Assembly (NCBI GenBank): GCA_012839445.1
Contig: DUNI01000216.1
Span: 1 to 37,138 of the forward strand
Reading direction: 5' to 3'
Source: Bacillota bacterium
Lineage (GTDB): Bacteria > Bacillota > DTU030 > DUMP01
Length of the DNA: 37,138 nt
How positions within the stretch are numbered: the stretch's first letter is position 1; each line of letters begins with the position of its first letter. Both the position numbers and the translations under genes were made by a program. The notes under the pieces are model-generated. The model searched no databases and had not been told where the DNA came from. It was given only the letters and a program-made list of their open reading frames with translations. Shown piece after piece: positions 23,534-33,884 of this stretch.

Positions 23534-25726
23534 ATGCAGGATCATTTGACAGATCTTAATGAACAGCAGCGATTGGCGGTGGAACACGGTCCGGGACCGT
23601 TATTGATACTGGCGGGAGCCGGTAGCGGTAAAACGCGAGTGTTGACCCACCGCATAGCTTACCTATTGGAACGAGGAGTTCTCCCAGAAGAAATTTTGGC
23701 TATCACTTTTACTAACAAGGCAGCCACTGAAATGCGCCGTCGGGTGGAACAGATGGTGGGTTCCACCGTTACAGACGGGATTTGGCTCGGGACGTTTCAC
23801 GCCATCTGTGGACGAATTTTGAGAAGCGAGATTGCTCGAGTCGGTTATAATTCCAACTTTGTTATTTATGATGCCGGTGATCAATCGAGGTTGATTCGCC
23901 AGGCCTTGAAAGAACTAAACTTAGACGATAAACTATTCAATCCGCGCACGGTACAGGCTATCATTTCTCGAGCCAAAAATGAGTTAGTGGAACCTGAGAG
24001 CTTAGAGAATTATTGGTTAAGGGAAGGTCCTAAGGACTATAGTGCCTATTTTCTGCAGCGAGTGGCGGAAATATATACCAGGTATCAGCGTATCTTAAAA
24101 GAAAACAATGCTTTAGATTTTGATGATTTGTTGCGGCTTACGGCGGTAATTTTACAGACCTGGCCTGATGCTTTAGCTAAGTGGCAAGGACGTTTTCGTC
24201 ATGTATTAGTAGATGAGTATCAGGATACAAATAGGGCGCAGTATGTATTGGTGCGACTATTGGCCGGGGTACATGAAAACCTGTTTGTTGTAGGGGACGA
24301 CAACCAGTCCATTTATGGTTTTCGTGGAGCTGACATTCGCAACATTTTAGAGTTTGAACGGGATTTTCCGCGAGCTCGTGTGGTTAAACTGGAGCAAAAT
24401 TACCGTTCCACGCAAACAATTTTAGATGCAGCCAATTATGTAGTAGCTAACAATAGTCGTAAAAAAGAAAAACGGCTGTGGACAAGCAATGGTCAAGGTG
24501 ATCGAGTGCGTTTATATAAAGCCTGGGACGGCAAAGAAGAGGCCTATTTTGTGGCTCGTGAGTTGCAGCATCTTATGGGACGCGGGTTCACTCTTCAGGA
24601 CTGTGCAATATTATACCGTACTAATGCACAATCAAGATTGTTGGAAGAGGTGCTTCTTTCGGAGCGACTGCCTTATCGGATGCTGGGGGGCATACGTTTT
24701 TACGAACGATTGGAAATTAAAGATACATTGGCCTATCTGCGATTGTTGCTAAATCCTGTTGATGCTCTAAGTTTGGAACGGGTAATTAATACTCCTCGCC
24801 GTGGTGTAGGGCCCAAAACTCTGGAGCGCATATTGGCTTTTGCCCAAGATGAGAAGTTGGACCTGATCACAGCGTGTTCGCGCGCTGATAAAATACCCAG
24901 AATTCAAAAAAGAACCGCTCAAGACGTCATGGATTTTGGCCGGACGCTGCAACAATTACAAGCTCTGGTGCCAGTGACACCGCTCATGGAGCTAATTGTT
25001 AGAGTGTGGGAAGAAACAGGTTATCGGGCTTTGCTAGAAGATGAGCGTACAGTGGAAGCCCAAGGACGGTTAGAAAACCTGGATGAATTTCTGTCTGTGG
25101 CTGCGAGTTTTGTCAAAAATAGTGACGACAGTTCATTGGCTGCTTTTTTGGCTACGGTTTCACTTTATACAGATCAAGATTCGTATGATGAACAGGCTGA
25201 GGCGGTAACACTTATGACGTTGCATAGTGCCAAAGGGCTGGAATTTCCAGTGGTTTTTCTGGTGGGTTTAGAAGAAGGGCTATTTCCTCACAGCCGATCG
25301 CTGGAGGATGAAGACAGCGTTGAGGAAGAACGACGACTTTGTTATGTAGGCCTTACACGTGCTAAGAAGCGTCTGTATCTTACTCATGCCGGCCAGCGAA
25401 TTCTCTATGGCCGAGAGCAATACTGCAGTCCGTCACGATTCATAAAAGAGATTCCGTCTAGGTTTTTGCTTGAGGTATTTCGTCCCGGGCAGGAAGAAAA
25501 CAAGAAAATCATCCCCTTCCCTTCACGACCAGTAGAGACCAAGAGCGATGATAGTTCCTCTACGCAAACTTGGCGCCCAGGCGACAAGCTGCAGCATCCA
25601 AAATTTGGAGAAGGAACAGTGGTATCGTGCCGGGGAGACAGCCCGGATGCAATAATCACCGTAGCTTTTCCGGATGCAGGGGTTAAAGACTTAGCCATAC
25701 GGTATGCTCCTATTAAGAAGCTTTAG
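23534..25726 (+). CDS. pcrA: ATP-dependent DNA helicase PcrA (UvrD/Rep family)
   Basis: A superfamily 1A 3'-5' helicase of 730 residues that removes UvrC and the cut strand after excision repair and clears replication-transcription conflicts. Visible motifs are L-N-E-Q-Q-R-L-A-V (Q motif), A-G-A-G-S-G-K-T (Walker A, 27-34), F-T-N-K-A-A-T-E-M, L-V-D-E-Y-Q-D-T-N (Walker B), V-G-D-D-N-Q-S-I-Y-G-F-R-G-A, L-E-Q-N-Y-R-S and L-M-T-L-H-S-A-K-G-L-E-F. The C-terminal tail (about 680-730, G-D-K-L-Q-H-P-K-F-G-E-G) is the Tudor-like module that binds RNA polymerase. The longer frame from 23417 would translate through the upstream terminator, so ATG 23534, 8 bases after AAGGTGG, is preferred; the in-frame GTG at 23522 is an alternative. 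Confidence 0.96.
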   Translation: MQDHLTDLNEQQRLAVEHGPGPLLILAGAGSGKTRVLTHRIAYLLERGVLPEEILAITFTNKAATEMRRRVEQMVGSTVTDGIWLGTFHAICGRILRSEIARVGYNSNFVIYDAGDQSRLIRQALKELNLDDKLFNPRTVQAIISRAKNELVEPESLENYWLREGPKDYSAYFLQRVAEIYTRYQRILKENNALDFDDLLRLTAVILQTWPDALAKWQGRFRHVLVDEYQDTNRAQYVLVRLLAGVHENLFVVGDDNQSIYGFRGADIRNILEFERDFPRARVVKLEQNYRSTQTILDAANYVVANNSRKKEKRLWTSNGQGDRVRLYKAWDGKEEAYFVARELQHLMGRGFTLQDCAILYRTNAQSRLLEEVLLSERLPYRMLGGIRFYERLEIKDTLAYLRLLLNPVDALSLERVINTPRRGVGPKTLERILAFAQDEKLDLITACSRADKIPRIQKRTAQDVMDFGRTLQQLQALVPVTPLMELIVRVWEETGYRALLEDERTVEAQGRLENLDEFLSVAASFVKNSDDSSLAAFLATVSLYTDQDSYDEQAEAVTLMTLHSAKGLEFPVVFLVGLEEGLFPHSRSLEDEDSVEEERRLCYVGLTRAKKRLYLTHAGQRILYGREQYCSPSRFIKEIPSRFLLEVFRPGQEENKKIIPFPSRPVETKSDDSSSTQTWRPGDKLQHPKFGEGTVVSCRGDSPDAIITVAFPDAGVKDLAIRYAPIKKL

Positions 25727-25760
25727 GTTAGGGCTCAACAAAGAAGTTCAGGTTGGTAGC

Positions 25761-25788
25761 TTGTACGTAACTGGGCGTGGGATATAAT
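25761..25788 (+). promoter_or_regulatory. Promoter of the ligA-gatCAB unit
   Basis: A perfect TATAAT at 25783-25788 is preceded at 16 bases by TTGTAC (25761-25766), a weak -35. It lies in the 96-base gap after pcrA; no terminator is seen there, so pcrA read-through is also possible. Confidence 0.55.
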
Positions 25789-25804
25789 AGTAAGAGTAGG
25801 GTAA

Positions 25805-27838
<2,034 letters not shown>

Positions 27839-27852
27839 AAAGGATGGTGACC

Positions 27853-28149
27853 ATGGTTAAAATCACCGACGTCGAGGTGGAAAAAATAGCTCGTTTGTCG
27901 CAGCTAGAGCTTACCTCGGAAGAGAAACGGATGTTTACTCAGCAACTAAGCGATATCTTGACCTTTGCTCAGCACTTGGCTCAGGTCAATACTGACGGCG
28001 TGCCGCCCACAATATCTGTCTTGGATTTGGTAAATGTATGGCGAGATGATGAGGTTAAGGAATGGCTGAGCCGGGAAGAAGCTTTGGCTGAGGCTGCGGT
28101 AGTGGAAGATGGTTGCTTTAAGGTACCTCGTATCATGGATGAAGAATAG
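27853..28149 (+). CDS. gatC: Asp-tRNA(Asn)/Glu-tRNA(Gln) amidotransferase subunit C
   Basis: GatC is the small subunit that clamps GatA and GatB together. The 98-residue protein begins V-K-I-T-D-V-E-V-E-K-I-A-R-L-S-Q-L-E-L and ends with R-x-D-E-V...A-A-V-V-E-D-G-C-F-K-V-P-R-I-M, both typical. ATG 27853 is chosen over ATG 27844 because AAAGGA lies 9 bases before it and the family begins close to K-I-T. It is the first gene of a gatCAB set directly behind ligA. Confidence 0.94.
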   Translation: MVKITDVEVEKIARLSQLELTSEEKRMFTQQLSDILTFAQHLAQVNTDGVPPTISVLDLVNVWRDDEVKEWLSREEALAEAAVVEDGCFKVPRIMDEE

Positions 28150-28166
28150 TAGAGGGGGCTCTTAGG

Positions 28167-29645
28167 TTGGAATTATGGGACTTAACCGTGCACGAATTGA
28201 GCCGTCTGCTAGCTACTGGCGAAGTGAGTGCTGTTGAGGTTACACAGGCGGCTTTGGAGAGAGCACAACAGGTGGAGCCAGCAGTACGTGCTTTTGTTAC
28301 CAGTACGGCTGACCAAGCTGTCGTGGAAGCAAATACAGTGGACGCTGCCCGGGCCCGGGGAGAACAGGTAGGCCCTTTGGCCGGTATACCCATGGCTCTG
28401 AAAGATAACATATGTACGCGCGGTGTCCGGACCACTTGCTGTTCGCGCTTATTGGAGAAGTTTGCACCGTCGTATGATGCTACTGTGGTAAGACGGTTAC
28501 AAGAAGCCGGTGCTATCTTGATGGGCAAAACTAATATGGATGAGTTTGCAATGGGGTCATCCACTGAGAACTCGGCTTTCTTTCCCACTCATAACCCTTG
28601 GGATCTAGAGCGTGTTCCGGGAGGTTCCAGCGGTGGTTCGGCAGCAGCAGTGGCGGCGGGAGAAGCAGTGTTTAGCCTAGGTTCCGATACCGGTGGCTCT
28701 ATCCGTCAGCCGGCGGCGTTTTGTTCCGTAGTTGGGTTGAAGCCAAGCTATGGACGGGTGTCGCGCTTTGGAGTGACAGCTTTTGCTTCGTCTTTAGATC
28801 AAGTGGGTCCGTTCACCAAGGATGTCACTGACTGTGCTCTGGTTTTAAATGCTATTGCCGGAAAAGACGAACTTGATCCCACGTCAGTTGTGGATACACC
28901 GCCGGATTACAGACAGTTTCTGGGGAAGGATATCAAGGGATTGAGAATCGGTCTGCCGAGGGAATATTTTGCTGAAGGCATCGATGACGAGGTTAAAGAA
29001 GTGATCATGAAAGCCGTAGGTGTGCTGGAAGGTTTAGGAGCAGTGGTGGAAGAGACTTCACTGCCACATACTGAGTATGCACCTTCGGTTTACTATATCT
29101 TAGCTCCAGCAGAGGCGTCTTCTAATATGGGACGTCTTGACGGTGTTCGCTATGGGCGTAGGGTTGAGGCACCGGATGTAGATACTTTGTACAACAGAAC
29201 ACGGAGCCAGGGTTTTGGGGCTGAAGTACGCCGTCGGTTAATGATCGGGACTTATGCTTTAAGCGCCGGTAATTACGAAGTGTTTTATCAGAAAGCACAA
29301 CAGGTGCGTACGCTTATTGTCCGTGATTTTGAGCAGGCCTTCACTCAGTATGACGTGCTGCTTACTCCCACATCACCTACTACCCCGTTCAAAATAGGAG
29401 AAAAAATAGATGATCCGCTCCAGATGTATCTATCGGATATATGTACCATTCCGGTGAACTTAGCGGGGATTCCAGGATTATCGCTGCCATGTGGTTTTAG
29501 CCAGGGACTCCCGGTGGGGATGCAGCTGCTGGCCAAGCCTTTTGCCGAAAGTACATTGCTTCAGGTTGCTTATGCTTTCGAGCAAAATACTGATTACCAT
29601 AAACAACGCCCACAGGTTACCGTAGGGGGTGAGAGTAATGCGTAA
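28167..29645 (+). CDS. gatA: Asp-tRNA(Asn)/Glu-tRNA(Gln) amidotransferase subunit A
   Basis: GatA is the amidase that releases ammonia from glutamine for conversion of Glu-tRNA(Gln) or Asp-tRNA(Asn). It is 492 residues. The amidase-signature triad is Lys79 (A-L-K-D-N), Ser154 (G-G-S-S-G-G-S) and Ser178 (D-T-G-G-S-I-R), the same numbering as the structurally studied Staphylococcus enzyme. The start is TTG 28167, 8 bases after AGAGGGGG. It overlaps gatB by 8 bases. The presence of GatCAB suggests that Gln-tRNA, Asn-tRNA or both are made indirectly. Confidence 0.97.
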   Translation: MELWDLTVHELSRLLATGEVSAVEVTQAALERAQQVEPAVRAFVTSTADQAVVEANTVDAARARGEQVGPLAGIPMALKDNICTRGVRTTCCSRLLEKFAPSYDATVVRRLQEAGAILMGKTNMDEFAMGSSTENSAFFPTHNPWDLERVPGGSSGGSAAAVAAGEAVFSLGSDTGGSIRQPAAFCSVVGLKPSYGRVSRFGVTAFASSLDQVGPFTKDVTDCALVLNAIAGKDELDPTSVVDTPPDYRQFLGKDIKGLRIGLPREYFAEGIDDEVKEVIMKAVGVLEGLGAVVEETSLPHTEYAPSVYYILAPAEASSNMGRLDGVRYGRRVEAPDVDTLYNRTRSQGFGAEVRRRLMIGTYALSAGNYEVFYQKAQQVRTLIVRDFEQAFTQYDVLLTPTSPTTPFKIGEKIDDPLQMYLSDICTIPVNLAGIPGLSLPCGFSQGLPVGMQLLAKPFAESTLLQVAYAFEQNTDYHKQRPQVTVGGESNA

Positions 29646-31083
29646 GGAAGATTTAGAAACGGTTATCGGTCTAGAAGTACACGTGGAGCTGTCCACTGAG
29701 AGCAAAGCTTTTTGTCGTTGTAGCACTGCTTTTGGGGCAGAGCCCAACACTCAGGTTTGCCCTGTTTGTTTGGGATTACCGGGAGCATTGCCGGTACTCA
29801 ATAAGAGGGTATTGGAATATGCCATTAAGACCGGCCTTGCACTTAATTGCTCTATTGCCAGCCAGAGTAAGTTTGATCGAAAAAACTATTTTTATCCTGA
29901 TTTACCTAAGGCTTATCAGATTTCGCAGTTTGACCAACCTATCGCCTATGACGGCTATGTGGACATTACTGTAGATGGACAAGCAAGGCGTATCGGCGTT
30001 AAAAGGGTTCATATGGAAGAAGATGCGGGCAAATTGATCCACACCGGTGATGATATTGCTACTGCTACCAGCAGTTTAGTGGACTTAAACCGGGCTGGGG
30101 TACCTCTTATTGAGATAGTTACTGAACCGGATATCCGTTCACCGGAAGAAGCACGTCTTTACCTTACTAAGTTAAAGACAATTATCCAGTATCTTGGGGT
30201 TTCGGATTGCAAGATGGAAGAAGGTTCCCTCAGGTGTGACGCTAACTTGTCGGTAAGACCACGAGGAAGCAGCAAGCTTGGTACTAAATCAGAGATTAAG
30301 AATATGAACTCTTTCCGCGCTGTTTTTCGGGGCCTCTCTTTCGAAGAAGAACGGCAAAAAGAGGCGTTTTTGGCTGGTGAGGAGATAGTACAAGAAACGC
30401 GGCACTGGGACGAAAGTCGTGGAATAACCGTGGGCATGCGGAGCAAAGAAGAAGCCCAAGATTACCGCTATTTTCCTGACCCGGATCTTCCGCCGCTAGC
30501 CATTGATCCTACTTGGGTGGAAGATATCCGCGCCGACTTACCGGAGTTACCCGATGTCCGGGTTGCCCGATTTATCAAAGAATATGGTCTGCCGGATTAT
30601 GATGCGGAGGTTTTAACTACTTCGCAGCGGGTGGCTGATTTTTACGACGACTGCGTTCGCCTGCATGCAGATCCTAAGGCAGTTAGCAACTGGATCATGA
30701 GCGAAGTTTTGCGCTTGCTGAATGCAGAAGGAAAGGAACTGGAGGAGACACCTCTTACTCCTGAGCATGTGACCAAGGTATTAAAACTGATGGATGAAGG
30801 CGTTATTAGTGGTCGTATTGCTAAAGACGTTTTTGAGGAGACGTTCCACACGGGTCGGGATCCGGAAGAAATAGTCAAAGAGCGTGGCCTAGTACAAATC
30901 TCCGATGAGGACGAGCTTGGTCGTATCGTGGCGGAAGTGTTAGAAGCCAATCCCAATGTGGTGGAAGATTACCGTAACGGTAAGGATAAGGCTCTGGGTT
31001 ATTTAATTGGTCAAGTGATGAAAGCCACTCGAGGCAAAGCTAATCCTCAGATGGTGAACAGGCTTTTTAAGGAAAAACTGTAG
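29638..31083 (+). CDS. gatB: Asp-tRNA(Asn)/Glu-tRNA(Gln) amidotransferase subunit B
   Basis: GatB phosphorylates the misacylated Glu- or Asp-tRNA and uses ammonia channelled from GatA. The 481-residue chain begins [13 protein letters not shown] and has the cysteine pairs C-R-C and C-P-V-C-L-G that form the metal site. It also has [31 protein letters not shown] and the tail helical domain ending [16 protein letters not shown] 29638 overlaps the gatA stop and follows TAGGGGGTGAG; the GTG at 29629 lies within that site. Confidence 0.97.
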   Translation: MRKEDLETVIGLEVHVELSTESKAFCRCSTAFGAEPNTQVCPVCLGLPGALPVLNKRVLEYAIKTGLALNCSIASQSKFDRKNYFYPDLPKAYQISQFDQPIAYDGYVDITVDGQARRIGVKRVHMEEDAGKLIHTGDDIATATSSLVDLNRAGVPLIEIVTEPDIRSPEEARLYLTKLKTIIQYLGVSDCKMEEGSLRCDANLSVRPRGSSKLGTKSEIKNMNSFRAVFRGLSFEEERQKEAFLAGEEIVQETRHWDESRGITVGMRSKEEAQDYRYFPDPDLPPLAIDPTWVEDIRADLPELPDVRVARFIKEYGLPDYDAEVLTTSQRVADFYDDCVRLHADPKAVSNWIMSEVLRLLNAEGKELEETPLTPEHVTKVLKLMDEGVISGRIAKDVFEETFHTGRDPEEIVKERGLVQISDEDELGRIVAEVLEANPNVVEDYRNGKDKALGYLIGQVMKATRGKANPQMVNRLFKEKL

Positions 31084-31099
31084 GCACATTGCGAATAGC

Positions 31100-31144
31100 T
31101 CTCCTCCGGTCTGGGAAAGCCTAAGGCCGGAGGAGATTTTTATG
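31100..31144 (+). terminator. Terminator hairpin of gatB that also holds the next gene's Shine-Dalgarno
   Basis: A perfect 10-bp stem TCTCCTCCGG (31100-31109) / CCGGAGGAGA (31127-31136) is followed by five T and then at once by the ATG of the next gene (31142). The 3' arm contains GGAGGAG (31129-31135), 6 bases before that ATG. The element can act both as intrinsic terminator and as a translation switch. Confidence 0.75.
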
Positions 31145-31603
31145 CCGAAGAATCAACCAAAATTGCTACCAGAACTAAGCGGTAGCCAACGTCTTCACTT
31201 GAAGCAAATGCTTAGCGAAATCGTGGATCAGTTGGTTGACCAACAGACTCAGATTGAGCAAACGATCAGTCAAGGATTGCCTGATTTAGCAGTGGGCCTA
31301 AGCAGTGCTGGCAAGATGCGTGAATTAGAGACCATGCTAAGGGAATTATCGTCGTCTCAGGGCAATTATCGAAAAGAATTAGCTAAAGAAGCATTGACTT
31401 CGGCGGCGGCCATGTCTTGGCGGGAGGAACGGTCTTGGGCCCAGGCTCGTGAGCAAGCGTTAGAAAAGGGAGTGGCTAATCTTTTGCAAGCGGCTTGGCT
31501 GGGAACGGCTCTTAAGAGACAAGCAGTGCTTACTGAAGGGCTCACAGTAGTCAAGGGATTGCTGGATCATAAGGAGGACGGCGTAAGTGAAGAAGATCAC
31601 TAA
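31142..31603 (+). CDS. Hypothetical helical protein upstream of DUF421 gene
   Basis: A 153-residue soluble protein that I do not recognise. It is rich in Leu, Ala, Glu and Gln, has no signal peptide or membrane segment, and looks almost wholly alpha-helical, with probable coiled-coil stretches (about 15-45 and 60-110). It is reminiscent of small helical spore-associated proteins, but no motif supports that. Its Shine-Dalgarno lies in the 3' arm of the gatB terminator. Its last 17 bases overlap the DUF421 gene, so the two are co-translated. Function unknown. Confidence 0.75.
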   Translation: MPKNQPKLLPELSGSQRLHLKQMLSEIVDQLVDQQTQIEQTISQGLPDLAVGLSSAGKMRELETMLRELSSSQGNYRKELAKEALTSAAAMSWREERSWAQAREQALEKGVANLLQAAWLGTALKRQAVLTEGLTVVKGLLDHKEDGVSEEDH

Positions 31604-32309
31604 GTTTTTGCACCTACATGTATCGGATCTGTGGTTGGTTCTCAGAGCCACGGTGCTTTACGCCATGTCTTTGCTTGCTATTCGGTTGGTGGGAAAGCGG
31701 ACTATTGGACAGTTGTCCCCCTTTGATCTATTGGTGATTGTAATATTGGGTGCAGCGGTGGCAATTCCTATGGAAGATGAAAAGCTGCCTTTTACCCATG
31801 GCCTGATACCTATAGTCATGGTTACTTTGATCAGCTGGTTAATCTCTAAGGTCATTTTGCGTAGCCGACGCATTGAGAATGTTTTACAGGGGAAGCCGTG
31901 TGTGTTAATCGAAAACGGCGAAGTGGTGGTTAAGAACATTAAACAGGAGCGGATTTCCATGACTGATTTAGCCATAATGCTACGGGAGAAGGACGTCAAT
32001 AATATCCAGGATGTTCAAGAAGCGGTGCTGGAGCCGAATGGCTTGCTAAGTGTAATTCTAAAGCCGGAATGCCAGCCTTTGCGGCCTAAGGATATTGGTA
32101 TCAGTACAACAGAAGGGATTTATCCAACGGTGCTGGTGATGAACGGGGAGGTTATTTATGACAACCTGGATCGAGTTCGGCTAGGATTGCCCCAGCTCAT
32201 GAGGGAGTTAGCCGAACGGGGCATTAGGCGGGTACAAGAAGTGAGATCAGCTACCTTAGACGAGACCGGGCAGGTGACAGTGCAGTTAGAAGAAGGGGGC
32301 GAACGCTAA
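31587..32309 (+). CDS. DUF421 domain membrane protein (YetF/YrbG-like)
   Basis: A 240-residue membrane protein of the DUF421 family. Three hydrophobic segments (about 15-34, 46-62 and 71-90) precede two cytoplasmic-type repeats. R-L-V-G-K-R-T-I-G-Q-L-S-P-F-D-L-L-V-I-V-I-L-G is the strongest family signature, with V-L-I-E-N-G-E-V-V-V and M-T-D-L-A-I-M-L-R-E further on. Bacillus relatives YetF and YrbG occur in spore-forming bacteria, and the role is not established. The GTG start lies 9 bases after AAGGAGG and overlaps the preceding gene. Its TAA overlaps the ATG of the next gene, so three genes form a tightly coupled unit. Confidence 0.88.
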   Translation: MKKITKFLHLHVSDLWLVLRATVLYAMSLLAIRLVGKRTIGQLSPFDLLVIVILGAAVAIPMEDEKLPFTHGLIPIVMVTLISWLISKVILRSRRIENVLQGKPCVLIENGEVVVKNIKQERISMTDLAIMLREKDVNNIQDVQEAVLEPNGLLSVILKPECQPLRPKDIGISTTEGIYPTVLVMNGEVIYDNLDRVRLGLPQLMRELAERGIRRVQEVRSATLDETGQVTVQLEEGGER

Positions 32310-32587
32310 TGGCAGGCGATCAAGAGAAAAAGAAACAGGGACTGACTCTAACAGTTCCGGAAGGTAAGGTGGATTGTTCCGCTATCGAGCGGAAATTGGG
32401 TACCAGTTTAGGCCCACTGTTAGATGCCTTTTCCTTGGGTTTAAGCGATGAAAAAGCAGCTGAATTGGCCGAAGTAAGTGAACACGATGTCCGGGAACTA
32501 AGAGCTAAGTTAGGACAAGTGGGGAGTTCGCTTGGCTTAAGTTTTAAGAAACCGATTTGCCAGAATAAGAAAGAACAGCCGGAGTAA
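32309..32587 (+). CDS. Hypothetical small protein with possible helix-turn-helix
   Basis: A 92-residue charged protein, not recognised. Both ends are Lys-rich and probably disordered. The middle (about 45-70, S-L-G-L-S-D-E-K-A-A-E-L-A-E-V-S-E-H-D-V-R-E-L) resembles a short helix-turn-helix but is too weak for a family call. The ATG overlaps the DUF421 stop by one base (TAATG) and has AAGGGGG upstream. Conserved linkage with the two preceding genes would help to assign a role. Confidence 0.7.
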   Translation: MAGDQEKKKQGLTLTVPEGKVDCSAIERKLGTSLGPLLDAFSLGLSDEKAAELAEVSEHDVRELRAKLGQVGSSLGLSFKKPICQNKKEQPE

Positions 32588-32651
32588 TACTCTTTGCTGT
32601 TTTGAGATCTTTACCTGGATAAGCGATCCTTGGAAGGGTGTTCCTAACAGG

Positions 32652-33077
32652 CTATGGTGCCAGAAGGCGATCGAGGGTAGTATTAAGATCAGCAATCATT
32701 TGTTCTAGGGTGGTATAGGTTTGGCTGTCCAGCATGGCCCCTTGGGCCTGGGCCAGAGCGGCAACGGCTTGTTGTAAGCCTTGGGTTATTTGGTTATCGG
32801 TCTCACGGATTTGCTGGCGCAGCTGCCCTTCAATTTGTTCTGCTTGGGATTGATAGGATTGCAAAGTTGCTACAGTGAGGTTGTTGTTGGTGAGGCCGTT
32901 TTTAATTTGGGTCAAGCCTTGAATGATTTGATCCAGTCGTTGCCGATCAGACTGGGCTGTGGAGGCTTGGCTGAGTGTAACTTGGTTATTTTGGTCAGCC
33001 TGCAACTGTTGTTGATGAACAGTGTCCAATAGTTGGTTAACAAGATTGGCAATGTGACTCTGTTGTTGTGAGCTCAT
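32652..33077 (-). CDS. Gln-rich coiled-coil hypothetical protein
   Basis: A 141-residue protein with about 22 percent glutamine, no cysteine, no signal peptide and no membrane segment. Long heptad-like helical stretches are predicted by eye, with many Q-Q, N-N and N-N-N runs. I know no function; the composition recalls small spore-coat or spore-interior proteins of Clostridia, which is only a guess. The ATG at 33077 follows AAAGGAGAG (minus strand) at 8-9 bases; the longer frame from 33116 is less likely. It is convergent with the DUF421 unit. Confidence 0.72.
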   Translation of the reverse strand: MSSQQQSHIANLVNQLLDTVHQQQLQADQNNQVTLSQASTAQSDRQRLDQIIQGLTQIKNGLTNNNLTVATLQSYQSQAEQIEGQLRQQIRETDNQITQGLQQAVAALAQAQGAMLDSQTYTTLEQMIADLNTTLDRLLAP

Positions 33078-33136
33078 TTTGTGCAGCTCTCCTTTACATA
33101 GGCTTTTAATTATCATTACCTGAGAACTACTTCAAT

Positions 33137-33162
33137 AATCTTGCGCAGCAAGATTTGTTTTT
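33137..33162. promoter_or_regulatory. Palindrome in the divergent intergenic region
   Basis: AATCTTGC-GCA-GCAAGATT (33137-33155) is a perfect palindrome with 8-base arms and a 3-base centre, followed on the plus strand by TGTTTTT. It could be a regulator site for the minus-strand Gln-rich gene or a terminator of plus-strand (antisense) transcripts. Confidence 0.45.
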
Positions 33163-33217
33163 CTTCTGCCTTGTTTTCGCCTTTTCTAAGACACCGTGTT
33201 TTTAGATGTGTAGCGCT

Positions 33218-33281
33218 GCCTGCAATTGGTGAATCCTTATGCTGTGCCAAGGTATAGCCTTGGCAGCAGGAAACTGCAGGC
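33218..33281 (+). ncRNA. Nested two-stem leader element upstream of the pyruvate-kinase-like gene
   Basis: An outer stem GCCTGCA (33218-33224) / TGCAGGC (33275-33281) encloses an inner hairpin TGCCAAGG (33245-33252) / CCTTGGCA (33258-33265) with loop TATAG. The inner stem extends by three further pairs beyond a one-base bulge. The start codon follows 46 bases later. It resembles a structured 5' leader; I do not recognise a known riboswitch class, and no promoter upstream is certain. Confidence 0.4.
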
Positions 33282-33327
33282 TTAGGAACGAATAAATCTA
33301 ACAGGAGAGAATATGGGAGGGATAACC

Positions 33328-33882
33328 ATGCAGTTATGGGAGAAGAGTGGCAAAGAGAACACAAAGTCAACTGTAAATGCAGTTATAACTAAGGCTCAAG
33401 AGTTAGGAATAGGTCACGTAGTAGTAGCTTCTAATACAGGGGCTACTGCTCGTCAGTTTTTAAACTCAGGTTTAAAGATAGTATGCGTAACACATCAAGT
33501 GGGATTTCGTGAACCGGGTAGCGACGAAATGCCGGCTGAAGTACGGCAGGAATTTAAAGAATTAGGGGTTAAGGTGCTGACAACTACCCATCTTTTCCGC
33601 GGAGTAAATCGCGGGTTTACCCAGGTCCATGGAGGTTTTGACCCAGGAATGGCAGTGGCGGATACACTTCGTTTGTTTGGCCAAGGTACCAAGGTGGCAG
33701 TGGAAGTGGCAGTTATGGCCTTAGATGCCGGTTTGATCCCCTATGGTCAAGATATTATTGCCGTTGGCGGTTCCGGCCGCGGTGCTGATACGGCATTGGT
33801 TTTGCGTCCGGCTCATTCGGGCGAATTTCTGCAAACTAAGATCCGTGAGATAATATGTAAACCGAGGGAATGGGAGAGGTAA
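33328..33882 (+). CDS. Pyruvate kinase alpha/beta-domain-like protein
   Basis: A 184-residue cytoplasmic protein made only of a domain like the C-terminal allosteric domain of pyruvate kinase. It begins L-W-E-K-S-G-K-E-N-T-K-S-T, has V-V-V-A-S-N-T-G-A-T-A-R where pyruvate kinase C-domains carry S-x-S-G-x-T-A, and contains I-I-A-V-G-G-S-G-R-G-A-D-T-A near the end. Such stand-alone proteins occur in anaerobes and archaea without known function; binding of a phosphorylated ligand is a reasonable inference. ATG 33328 lies 7 bases after GGGAGG and fits the family's start; ATG 33313 is the alternative. A structured leader precedes it and the rlmD gene follows without a gap. Confidence 0.8.
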   Translation: MQLWEKSGKENTKSTVNAVITKAQELGIGHVVVASNTGATARQFLNSGLKIVCVTHQVGFREPGSDEMPAEVRQEFKELGVKVLTTTHLFRGVNRGFTQVHGGFDPGMAVADTLRLFGQGTKVAVEVAVMALDAGLIPYGQDIIAVGGSGRGADTALVLRPAHSGEFLQTKIREIICKPREWER

Positions 33883-33884
33883 GA

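Noticed and set aside
33116-33370. Minus-strand open frame of 84 codons before the pyruvate-kinase-like gene
   Set aside because: No ribosome site, Cys-rich improbable composition, and it covers the structured leader and palindrome of a divergent intergenic region.
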